From Vitellaria paradoxa (Eukaryota > Streptophyta > Magnoliopsida > Ericales > Sapotaceae), in assembly GCA_019916065.1 (NCBI GenBank), contig CM034238.1, forward strand, positions 28,197,246 through 28,261,245: a stretch of DNA of 64,000 nt. The letters are read 5' to 3'. Both the position numbers and the translations under genes were made by a program. Of the stretch, positions 23,986-34,099 are shown in pieces; the stretch's first letter is position 1, and each line of letters opens with the position of its first letter. The notes beneath the pieces were generated by a model. That model was not told the origin of the DNA, did not search any database, and saw only the letters and a program-made list of their open reading frames with translations.

Positions 23986-24338
23986 CAATGCTTATTTATT
24001 TGATTTGTACTGCTATTGTCTATTTTATATGATAATAACATTTACTTTGAGCATCTACTATCTATCCTTATATGAACATACTTGTTCACATTATTTGAAT
24101 ATTTTTCCTTCTGGGCTTAGTAGCTCACCTCGTTTCATGGGTTTTTATACAGAGAAGCCATTTGATAGCAAAAGTAAGGCTAGTGGATATTAGCGGCCGA
24201 CTGAGATCGATGATTAATCATTAGTATAAAGTTTGGCACATATGTAATATTTTTAGACAATTAAAGTAAGGAGGAACTTGTGTAATAATTTCAGTTATTA
24301 TACTCCGATCTTCTTATAAAAAAATTCAGGGTGTTACA

Positions 24339-25104
24339 TTTATAGTGCAAATTAAAAGTACCCAATTACCCTTTGAAATCATAGCAGAATTACAAAGTTC
24401 CTAAAACACAGGTTGGTTCGAATGTCTGTTTGAACAGAGCTCTGGCTCGAACAAAGGTTGGAACTGATTTCTGGGATTTAATCAATTCTTCATCTAGAAC
24501 TTGACACACCTACTGTTGTTAGAGCATGGGTTCAAACAGCTAATGGTTTGAACTTGAGTTTGAACATCTTTTCCTTAAACTTTTTCTTCACTTGAACTTT
24601 GTTTCCTCTACTATTGATCAAACTCATGTTAGAAGAGGTGCTTGTTCGAACAAATTCTTCACACTTTGTTCTGCTTCAAGAATGTTTCTGCCCTTCTGTT
24701 GGTAGAACACTTGTTCAAACCAAATGTGGTTCAAAAATGTGTTTGAATAGAATTTATATAGAATTTATTTCTTCTTATTTCCTTGCACTACCTTCTGTTG
24801 TTTTAACACAGGTTTGAACGAGGCATGGTTCGAACATGTGTTTGAACCTGATTTTGACACTTAGCGAATTTGTCTTCTCTCCTCTACACCTCTTGTGGTT
24901 AGAACCAGTGTTAGAACAAATGTCTGTTCGAACAAAGGTTTGAACAACCTTATTGATTTTTTTTCTAGTCCAAATTCTGTCATTTTCTACTCATAAACCT
25001 GCAATCACATAAAACTTACATTACTATAAGAATATTCACGTTTCCATTCATTTAATGTGTTAATTCACATAACAATCCTCTAATTAAGGCTTATGATTGT
25101 ACTT
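24339..25104. repeat. Right half of the older split repeat, with GTTCGAAC-type array
   Basis: This continues the repeat that stops at 9801, beyond the TTTAT duplication. From about 24380 to 24960 it carries about six spaced pairs of GGTTCGAACA and GTTTGAAC-like motifs (for example GGTTCGAACATGTGTTTGAA near 24827). No coding frame is convincing; the 24599-24817 frame is a by-product. Confidence 0.5.
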
Positions 25105-27102
25105 TTTACTATACAATCAATTAGTAGCCTATAATATGACGATATTGATTTGGCTAATGTGGCCCCTAAGCGTAAGCTCACAAATAATGACGTTTTGATT
25201 GATCGTTTCCTTTAGGTGTGGGCCTATAAAAATGACATTAGTAGTATCCATCCCATGGTTGGGATGTGATGATGATGTGGAATGGTAAAGAGACAAAGGA
25301 AAGATAATAAATGGAAATTGATGGTGTTGATTATTTAAATGTTGATGTTGATATATGATTTTTGGTTATTGATGTTGAAATACTGTAATAACATGTGGTT
25401 AGTGGATATTGATAAACTGAAATATTGATATTATAATGTTTATTTGTCGTCATGATTATTATTGCATATCATATATATTTTTACTATGCATCATAGGCAC
25501 AAGTAGATTGGTGCTCACGTCCCTACAGATTGTGTTGTAGGTGCAGAACTTGTAAGTTAGGTGGGCCCACTACAATGGATTTGCATGTTATTTCACTTTA
25601 GTTGTTATTAACATTTGGAATGTAATATTGTTAAATTCAAACTTAGTCAATATGGTTGTAAAGCCATAAAGCCAAGAGATTATATTGAGATTGTGTTGGA
25701 GCATTTGTCACGCCCCGAATCTCATGACCTGGAGTAGTGAGTGAATAAGTCATACACAACATATACTAAAATATCCATTACCCTAATCAGAGCCACACAA
25801 TCATCTTGGAGCAAACATTTATAATATATAATAATAATTTTATTAATAAACTAAAAGTAATCAATAACAACTAAGTTTCGGTACAACCGGGCAACAGTGC
25901 TCCAACTACAACCTCAAATAATAATAGAAACCTAGGCCTCAAGGCCTTTATAATCATATCAAATAAAGCCTTTATAATCATATCAAATAAATCCCCAGCT
26001 TGATGATATTACAATTTCGAAAAAGCATTATAGTGACGCAAATGTAAATCCAACAATGGCCCACCCTAAGTCTCAGATCTATAACCTCTAACAGACATAT
26101 ATGGACGTGAGCAATAATCTACTTGTATCTACGATGCATAATAAAAACATATATGATATGCATAAAAATTAGATTGACAACAATTTAATATCAATAACTT
26201 ATAAATTGCAAGTCATCACGTATCCCAACATTAAAACATACATAACATAAATCTCCAAAAATAATCCAGTTATTGTCTTTTCTTTATCTTTTTATCATCA
26301 TATCACAATCATGGGGCAGATACTATACAACGTTGCCATTCACAGGTCTAAACCCGATAGCCACGATTAACTAGATAAACGTCATGTTGTAGGCTATTAA
26401 CCCATTGTCATAAATACCAATCCCTGTGCAAGTTTAAGGTTTTTTTAACTTAAGGGTAATGTATGTACCCTTCATATTTTTCCAGTATCTGTCAATCCTG
26501 CAACCACAACATCATTCACATTTCCTTTATCTTTATTATTATTATTTCAACAGAACAACTCATTAAAATTAACCATTAACATCACATTATCACTTCAACA
26601 AATATTTTCTCTTAATAAGATAAATCACTCAAATATTTCAAATTAGACATTCTAAATCACATATTTTCTATTTTATATTACACATATTTCCCTTTTTATA
26701 GATATCCAAAATACTTTAATTACACACCCTTCACTTAATTATTTAAGTCTTTCTGTATCTAAGTAGAACATAAAAATAAAAATAAAAATACACATATAAG
26801 AACCATCGCAACTCCGCCTATGTTTTTTTTCATAGCCGGTCCCAAGTCTGGATAAAGGAGGAGGGTTGTGTTAGGTAGTCGACAGCTAGCGTAAAACTTT
26901 GTCGAATTTTTTTATGGATTTTCTGACCCCTAATGAGATTTCGTGGGGGCGTTCTTTACTTAGCGACACGCTGTATGGTCTAAGTATAGTGTTAATAAGC
27001 AAGGAACGTTGTATTGGCGCCCGAGTACAGTGTTAAATAGGCAAGGGTCCTCACACTTTCCTAGACGAGTGGGGGGCAAGGAAGCTAGTCTAAAATAGAA
27101 GG

Positions 27103-30100
27103 CTGAGACTAGGTACTTGGAATATTGGGAGCTTAATTGGGAAACTTACGGAAGTGGTGGATACAATGGAAAAGAGAAGAATCGCAATTGCTTGCTTGCA
27201 AGAGACGAAGTGGGTGGGACAGAAAGCTAAAGATATTGAGAGAACTGGGTATAAGTTATGGTATACGAGACTTAATAGATCGAGAAATTGGGTCGGCATA
27301 GTAGTAAGCAATGGCCTAAAGGCAGTTATAGTTAATGTAAAACGCTGTGGAGATAGGATTATTGCAATTAAGTTAGTGTTCGGAGAAGAGATAGTAAACG
27401 TAATTAGTGATTATACCTCCTAGGTTGGCTTAGGAGGTGTACATAAGGAGACGTTTTGGGAAGATTTGGAAGAAATGCTATTAGAGATACCTCAAGGAGA
27501 GATGGTCTTCATAGGAGGAGATTTGAACGGTCATATAAGACGCGACGTAGATGGATACATAAGTGTACATAGGGGATATGGTTACAGCAATAAAAATGAA
27601 GAAGGGAAGGATATTTTGGAGTTTGCAGTAGCTTATGATTTCATGGTGACGAACACCTTTTTTAGGAAGAGAGAGGAACATTTGGTGACTTATAAGAGTG
27701 GCTCCTCAAGGACACAGATTGACTTCTTGTTAACTAGGAAAAGAGACCGCGTAACTTGTAAAGATTGTAAAGTTATACCGGGGGAGAGATTGACTGCCCA
27801 ACATAGGTTGTTGGTCATAGATGTGCAGCTTCAAAGGTGGACTAGAAAAAAGAAGTCGTATAGATGCTCAAAGACTAAATGGTGGAACTTGAAAAATAAT
27901 AAGCAAACAACATTCAGGGAAAGAGTACTAGAGGAAGACATTTGGACGGTAAATGAGAGTGCAAATATTATGTGGGATAAGGTATCAAAGTGTATTAGGA
28001 GGGTAGGGAAAGAAGACTTAGGGGAATCCAAAGGAAGTGTTCCGGCATAGAAAGAGGCATGGTGGTGGAACGAGGCCGTCCAAGAGAAAATAAGAGTTAA
28101 AAGAAAGTATTTTAAATCTTGGCAAAACGACCGAAATGAAACGAACTTGGAGATGTATAGAGAAGCTAGAAGAGAAACCAAAAAGGCAGTTAGTGAGGCT
28201 AAGGCAAAGACATTTGAGGGTTTATATAAGCAGCTTGACACTAAGGAGGGCGAAAGAGAGATATTCAAGCTTACTAAATCCAGATATAGACGGACCAAGG
28301 ATTTAAATTAAGTTAAATGCATTAAGGATGAGGATAAAAAGGTATTAGTAAAGGAAGAGGAGATAAAGGAGCGTTGGAAGAGTTACTTTTACAAGTTATT
28401 TAACGAAAGCAGTAGTAGTGACATACAATTAGGGCAATTTACCACTTTTAGGGAAGAATTAAATCTTATGTTCTATAGGAGAATCAGTAGGGAAGATGTA
28501 AAAGAAGTATTAAAAAGGATGAAGATTGGGAAAGCGGTTGGGCCAAATGGTATCCTTATTGAGGTTTGGAGGTGCTTAGGAGAGGATGGTATAAGTTGGT
28601 TGACAAAACTTTTTAATGTACTGCTAAAGAGCAAGAAGATGCCTGATGCATGGAGGAAAAGTATCCTTATACCCATATACAAGAACAAATGAGATATTCA
28701 GACCTGTGCGAATTACCGCGGGATTAAATTGATGAGTCATACGATGAAATTATGGGAGAGAGTTATTGAGCGAAGACTAAGAAGGACCATAGTTACCTAG
28801 TTCGCAGGTCGATTCGGTACGTGCTACGAGTACGGATTCGCGGTACGGTACCTTGGTCGGTACGTGGTACGGTGGGGGTATACTTAAGTGGAACGCTATT
28901 TTGGATCGCAATTCGCCTCAAATTTTTATTTGGTTCGATACATATAGTATTTGCAATATGCATAATGTATATTATAAAATATGCATGAAGTGTTTAACAA
29001 CAATAAAAAACATGGTAAAGAGAATTATCTAAATAATAAAACTTCATTTAAATCATTATACTAGCACCCAAAATGAGTTGTAAATAGTTTAATCATACCA
29101 AACTTCAAAAGAAATCATGGATAAAAACAAGTCTCAGTGGACTACCAAAAAGTTAAAATACTTAATAAATATTTAAATTAATTAAATAATTAAAAATAAA
29201 CATAGTTAAATCAATTTATGATATCTAAATCAAATCAATTTAATTATTTAATTAATTGTGATATATATGCTTTTGAAAAATATTATTAATTGGCCATTAC
29301 AATTCCTAACTATAAATAAGGAAATCTACTTAATTTAGGAAATCAAACCAATTATATTATTTAATTATTTGTAATATATGTATTTTATTTAATTTAGGAA
29401 ATCCAACCAATTATATTATTTAATTATTAGTAATATATGTGTATATATATATATATATTAAAATTAATATTTACTTTAAGAAATTAAATTAAAGGAAGTT
29501 GTAGATATATATTAGGAAGTTGCAAAGTTTTTTTCTTTTGATTTGAAAAAGAAAAGGAAATTCGTAAAGTCTTTTTTAGTTTGGAACAAAAACATAAATT
29601 AATTATCCTGATTAAAAAAATAAAAGAAAATAAATTGTAGGGTTTTTTGACCAAATTTTGACTTAGATATTAAATAAAGTTGTAGATATATATTGGGCAG
29701 CTAAAAGGTTTCTTATTTTGATTTAAAAAAGTAAAGGAAATCTGAAGAGTTTTTTTTAGTTGGAATGAAAAATACAAATTAATTATGTTGACGTAAAAAT
29801 TAAAAAGGAGGAAGTTGTATAGTTTGTATTAATTCTTGACCAAAATACGAAAAGGGAGCTGTAGAGTCTCATTTGGCAACAAAGAGTATACGATTGAACT
29901 AGATAGGTGGTGACGACTCCAACCCTAAGCCCTACGAAGCCTACGACTACGAGACCCTAAGGGCTACGACTTCGAATCAAAGAAGACCGTCAGCGACGAA
30001 GGGCGACGATTATGAATCCAAGAAAACCGATGGCCATGAAGGCCAACGATGAATCTTAGGGCGATGATGAAGAAGGCTGATTGCGACAACGATAGAGGCT

Positions 30101-31325
30101 GACTGTGACGAATCTCAGGTACTCCTCATGTCATGAAACTGGATCGTAAAATCTATGATCTAGATCGCGAACACACCCCATTTGGGATCACACGATTCGG
30201 TTCGAGGGTCGGAAGGGGGGGAGCGAACTAGGTAACTATGGGAAGGACAACAAACGTTTAGAGAATCAATTTGGTTTCATGCCTGGAAGATCAACCATGG
30301 AGGCTATCTTTCTCTTGAGGAGGTTAATGGAACAGTATAGAGAAGTTCAAAAAGATTTACATATAGTGTTCATCGATTTAGAGAAGGTATATGACCGGGT
30401 TCCTAGAGAGATTGTATGGAGAGTATTGGAAAAGAAAGGAGTATGTGTCGCATATATTGAGGCGATAAAGGACATGTACAATAGAGCCATGATATCTTTA
30501 CGGACAACTGGTGAAGAGATTAACGAGTTCCCTATCACGATTAGTTTACACCAAGGCTCAGCGTTAAGCCTGTACTTGTTTGCTTTAGTTATGGATGAGA
30601 TTACAAGACATATTCAGGATGAGGTGCCGTGGTGTATGCTATGTGTAGATGATATTGTTTTAGTAGATGAGACGAGAGAAGGAGTGAATGGTAAACTAGA
30701 ATTGTGGCGGGAAACGTTAGAGACAAAAGGGTTTAGGTTAAGCCGATGCAAGATGGAATATATAGAATGTAAGTTTAGTCAAAGTAGGATAACGGGTAGT
30801 ATAGAATTAAGTTTAGGCACACAAAAGATTGTAAAGAAAGACAAATTTAGGTACCTTGAATCTATGGTGCAATAAGATGAAGGGATTGATACTGATATAA
30901 GTAACAGGATTCAAGCCGGGTCGACTAAGTGGAAGAGTGCTTCGGGGGTCTTGTGCGACCGAAAAGTCTCCCTCAAGGTGAAAGGAAAATATTATAAGGT
31001 GGCGGTTAGACTAGCGCTGCTATATGGATCAGAGTGTTGGGCAGTAAAGTATAATCATGGTCAGAAGATGGCAGTTGCAGAGGTGAGCATGCTAAGATGG
31101 ATGTGCGGGATTACAAGGAAAGATAGGATTAGGAACGAGGAGATTAGAGGCAAAGTAGGAATAGCACTGATTGAAGATAAAATGAGAAAAAATCGATTAA
31201 GATGGTTTGGCTATGTTAGAAGGCGTCCAGCGGAGGCACTTTTTAGAAGGTGTGAAAGTATGAAAATTGCCAGGAGTAGGAGAGGTAGAAGGAAGACCCA
31301 AGAGAAGTTGGAAAGAAACTATTAA
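27103..31325 (+). pseudogene. RTE endonuclease-reverse transcriptase ORF, broken
   Basis: The AP-like endonuclease runs from LGTWNIGSL (about 27110) through LQETKW (27208), GGDLNGH (27517), QIDFLL (27717) and a TAQHRLL block (27795). The reverse transcriptase starts near 28480, is split at 28788 by the hAT-like element, and resumes at [13 protein letters not shown] (30268), with VFIDLEK (30369) and CVDDIVL (about 30640, where the family usually has Ala-Asp-Asp). A C-terminal LRWFGYVRRRP segment (31197) is typical of RTE. In-frame stops occur near 27421, 28048, 28308, 28690 and 30873. The enzyme would nick target DNA and copy RTE RNA there. It is dead, but well enough preserved to be moderately young. 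Confidence 0.9.
28788..30240. mobile_element. 1453-bp non-autonomous hAT-like transposon inside the RTE
   Basis: Perfect 18 bp terminal inverted repeats CATAGTTACCTAGTTCGC (28788-28805 and complement 30223-30240). The flanks are AGAAGGAC and GGAAGGAC, an 8 bp duplication with one change. The left subterminal zone repeats CGGTACG and GGTACG; the right repeats GATC/TCGCGA-type motifs. The interior is AT-rich except for a GC-rich patch at about 29905-30115 with recurring CGACGA and CTACGA. No transposase frame is present. The insertion interrupts the RTE reverse transcriptase cleanly. Confidence 0.85.
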
Positions 31326-32220
31326 ACATGACTTGACCTACTTAGATTTATCGGAGGACATGGCCCTAAACAGATCTAATTGGTGTTGACAAATCCATAT
31401 AGCCGATCCCATCTAGTGAGAAAAGGACTTGGTTTGGTTTGGTTTATAAGAACCATCGCAATATTTTCTACATATCATATATAAAAATAAAATGCATTAA
31501 ATCTTTGGCTCAGATCCAAAGAAAAGAAGAAAAAAATGTGAAAAACCTCAAGTTTAAAACTTCTCTCTTTTGTATCTTCCACCTCGGGCCAAATCACCAC
31601 GAACCAACACTCCACGATAATCATGACGTCGAAAATACCAAAGCTCGGGTCTCAAGCCCTCACTTTCTCTCTCTTGTTTCTCTCCCCTCTCTTTTCTCTC
31701 TCTTCCTTCTCTTCTTTCTTCTCTCTCTTTCTCTCGCTTTCTTTTCTCTTTCTCGTTTTACTTCTCACTGCCACCCCTCAAAATATATCATATAGCTATA
31801 TATATCTAAACTACTTGCTTGGTGACTAAGAAATAACAAAAAACAAAAAAAGAAAAAAAAATTGCTTTATGCTTATCAAGGTTCTTCACTTGACTTCAGG
31901 TATCATTTGCCCGTTTACTATTTTTTAATATAAGCCCGTTTACTATTTTGTAATATAATAATATATATTAAAGTAATATATATCAAAATAATATATAACT
32001 ATCAAAAAATATATATATTTAAATTTTAGATTTTTAGGATATTACAACATTGTTACCTAGTTTAACCAATGCCTAATTATTATTTTCATTTTATGGTTAT
32101 TTAATATGGATATCTGCTCTAGGATGGTTATGGCTTTGACAAGAGGTATATTTGATGCATGCATATTAAGTGTGATTACATATAGTTCACCATTTGGGTC
32201 ACGAGATCTGGGGCATGACA

Positions 32221-33960
32221 CAGTTTGAAGGGACGAGAGTACTAATTCACTTGTGCTCACGATTCATTAATATAAACATATAATATGCAACAATAATAGC
32301 ACTAACAGATAAACGTCATCATATAAATATCATGGATCATCAATAACCACATATCATTAACATCAACATCACCAATTATTCTTTTTTTTTTCTTTCCTTT
32401 ATCTTATTTATCATTTCACGTCATCACATCATAATCATGGGTGGATATTATCAATGTCGTCTTTTATAAGCCAACACCCAGTGGAAACGATAAACTGAAT
32501 CCTCCTCGTTTATAACCCTGGGCTCAAGGGCTGCAATTAGTCAAATCATCATTTTCGCTTATTGATCAAAATCCAATTGTCCACTATCATCTAGATAATC
32601 GTCATCGTTTATGGATCAGAATCTAATGGCCACAATTAACTAGATAATCATCGTGTTATAGGCTATTAACCGACTAACACAATAATCAAACCCTGCCCTG
32701 GTTTAGGGGCTTTCAATCCAATGATATTTTCAGACCCTTCATATCTTGTAGTATCTGCCAACCCCATAATCATAACACCATTCACATTTCATTCATCTCT
32801 TTCCATTATCATTATCATATCTTATTCATAATCAACAATTCACATCATTTTATCGTTCTTATCATCATCAACCACAACCTTATATCTCATTTCAACTACA
32901 TTTCACTTTGTGAACGTATTTTCTTCAATATCATTATTCACAACATTCCTAATTCGTATTCCAATTCATTTACCTTTCCTTTGACTTTATAAAAGCTTTT
33001 TTGAAACATGTTATTAAAACTTTAGAATAAAAATTCTTTATCTTAAAATGAAATAATAAAATACCACTTCTGGGAGAGGGGTTTGTTCACATGAGGCCCA
33101 ATGCTTGTGCGCACGGGGTAAGGTGTGCACCCAGCCCATGGGCCTATACGCCTAGGGCTAGTCTAGTGGCTATGGTTGGATACTCCGTTCTTTCCCAAAC
33201 GTTAGTTTTCAAAATGTGGGATTTAGAAATTAGGTTTTTGAGTTATTTTCTTAAATGTTTTTGTTCAAATAATGTCATCAAGTATATATGAATCCAACGA
33301 AACAATCAATTGGAGATTTTATTGATTATAGGCCAAAATCATAGTTTACTGTTCATTTCCTTCCTCACAGACATATACATACATATATGCATATATAACT
33401 TATATTAATTCTTGTTATATACTTTCACTAGGTAAAATAAACACATAGTTGACATCATAACACCTTCAACATATAATATATGTAAATAAAATGCATTAAA
33501 TCCCTAACATAAAGTGTTTGGAAGAAATAAAACAAATAATAGTAGGTTTGCCGGAAAACTTCAAAAAATGCTGGAAACTCCACATGATCAATCTATTGAT
33601 CCTAACCCCAAAACAATTGCACTAACGTGTTCAAAATGGATCTAATTGATGACCTATAGAGTTAATTTGATTTTGGTTGAGGATTGGAGGACTTACCTAG
33701 AAGCTAGAAAGAAACTATTAAACATGACCTGACCTATCTAGATCTATCGGAGGACATGACCCTAAATAGATCTAATTGGCGTCGACAAATCTATATAGCC
33801 GGCCTCACCTAGTGGGAAAAGGCTTGGTTTGGTTTGGTTTATTGGAGGACTCACCAAACTCAATTTTGTTCCCAGCTCTCGGTTCTCTCTCCCAACTAGA
33901 CAAACATTATAGATACATAAGCGCACGCGTACACACACACACATATATATACAATCCAAT
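32221..33960 (-). mobile_element. Gypsy-group LTR remnant, minus orientation
   Basis: From about 32231 the sequence follows the 26104 and 61850 LTR blocks (GGACGAGAGTACTAATTCAC against GGACGTGAGCAATAATCTAC). It then has the GTCGTCTTTTATAAGCC and CCCAGTGGAAACGATAAACT block shared with 62390, and a GC-rich stretch near 33090-33160. Its 3' (LTR-terminal) part is missing at 32231, where it abuts the end of the plus-orientation LTR. The right end is not defined and may reach the CA/TA repeat near 33945. It contains an RTE fragment at 33698-33840. Confidence 0.6.
33698..33840 (+). mobile_element. 143-bp 5'-truncated RTE insertion
   Basis: It matches the last 130 bp or so of the RTE (ATTAAACATGACCTGACC, TATCGGAGGACATG, AGATCTAATTGG) and ends GGTTTGGTTTGGTTT. 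The flanks are ATTGGAGGACTTACC (33683-33697) and ATTGGAGGACTCACC (33841-33855), a 15 bp duplication with one change. This is ordinary 5' truncation during target-primed reverse transcription. Confidence 0.9.
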
Positions 33961-34099
33961 CCTTTGGGATAAAGGAAGATGAAGGGGTGAGGATGGGAAC
34001 AATAGCCTTAACCCCCTTAGCCATCACTCGGTTCGACTCATCTTGACTGTAGGTAGTTTCAGCCCAAACTTAAGCGATTTAGTCCACTAATGTGCATCA

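Larger units (their letters stand above)
9807..24338 (+). mobile_element. Gypsy LTR retrotransposon with nested insertions
   Basis: The ends are TGTAATAACCC... and ...GGTGTTACA, flanked by the direct duplication TTTAT at 9802-9806 and 24339-24343. A 1.8 kb 5' LTR is followed by a Met-tRNA-type primer site. The internal part is decayed but retains chromovirus-like RNase H and reverse transcriptase traces. A polypurine tract with the usual AATTTCGAGGATAAAATTTT lead-in precedes the 3' LTR. Removing the copia (16549-21468), mini-RTE (21490-21701) and hAT-like (23018-23863) insertions leaves an element of about 8.5 kb. LTR divergence appears clearly higher than in the nested copia, so it is older. 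Confidence 0.9.
21476..24338 (+). repeat. 3' LTR of the gypsy element, twice interrupted
   Basis: It starts TGTAACAACCCTAA right after the polypurine tract and ends GGTGTTACA. A mini-RTE sits 14 bp in (21490-21701) and a hAT-like element at 23018-23863. Without them and one copy of each target duplication it is about 1.78 kb, close to the 5' LTR. Parts match in order: TAAAAGTGACCACG, the TATA stretch near 22190, a GA-rich tract, the minisatellite (22630-23985) and the terminal CTCCGATCTT block. Confidence 0.9.
26812..31444 (+). mobile_element. Full-length RTE-clade LINE with nested hAT-like element
   Basis: A 17 bp perfect target duplication TATAAGAACCATCGCAA (26795-26811 and 31445-31461) flanks it. 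It begins CTCCGCCTATG, the same 5' end as the mini-RTE, and ends in the short repeat GGTTTGGTTTGGTTT instead of polyA, as RTE elements do. The single reading frame order (AP-type endonuclease, reverse transcriptase, C-terminal domain) fits plant RTE. Without the 1453 bp insertion it is about 3.2 kb, the usual full length. Confidence 0.93.
25706..32046 (-). mobile_element. Solo gypsy LTR, minus orientation, with nested RTE
   Basis: It runs TGTCACGCCCCGAATC... to ...TTTTTAGGATATTACA, i.e. TG...CA on the minus strand, flanked by GCATT (25701-25705) and ACATT (32047-32051), 4 of 5 identical. Its order of parts mirrors the 9807 LTR group: a CT-rich tract at 31665-31745 opposite the GA tract, GACGTCGAAAATACCAAAGC near 31625, and a TATA region near 31790. 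The RTE at 26812-31444 splits it; the LTR alone is about 1.69 kb. No internal region is attached, so it is a solo LTR left by recombination between two LTRs. Confidence 0.75.
25105..32220 (+). mobile_element. Gypsy-group LTR, plus orientation, split by a solo LTR
   Basis: Sequence at 25105-25705 is the reverse complement of blocks in the neighbouring minus-orientation LTRs. For example, the GTAGATTGGTGCTCACGTCC block near 25504 mirrors GGACGTGAGCAATAATCTAC near 26104. The LTR resumes at 32047 and ends CATTTGGGTCACGAGATCTG then GGGCATGACA at 32220, the mirror of the start of the LTR at 61468. The left end is truncated near 25105. No primer site follows 32220, so it is a remnant. Confidence 0.6.

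Noticed and set aside
27831..28298. 155-codon minus-strand frame
   Set aside because: Shadow of the RTE endonuclease-RT coding strand.
33091..33291. 66-codon frame starting MRPNACAHGVRC
   Set aside because: Lies in the GC-rich patch of a gypsy LTR remnant; no homology recognised.
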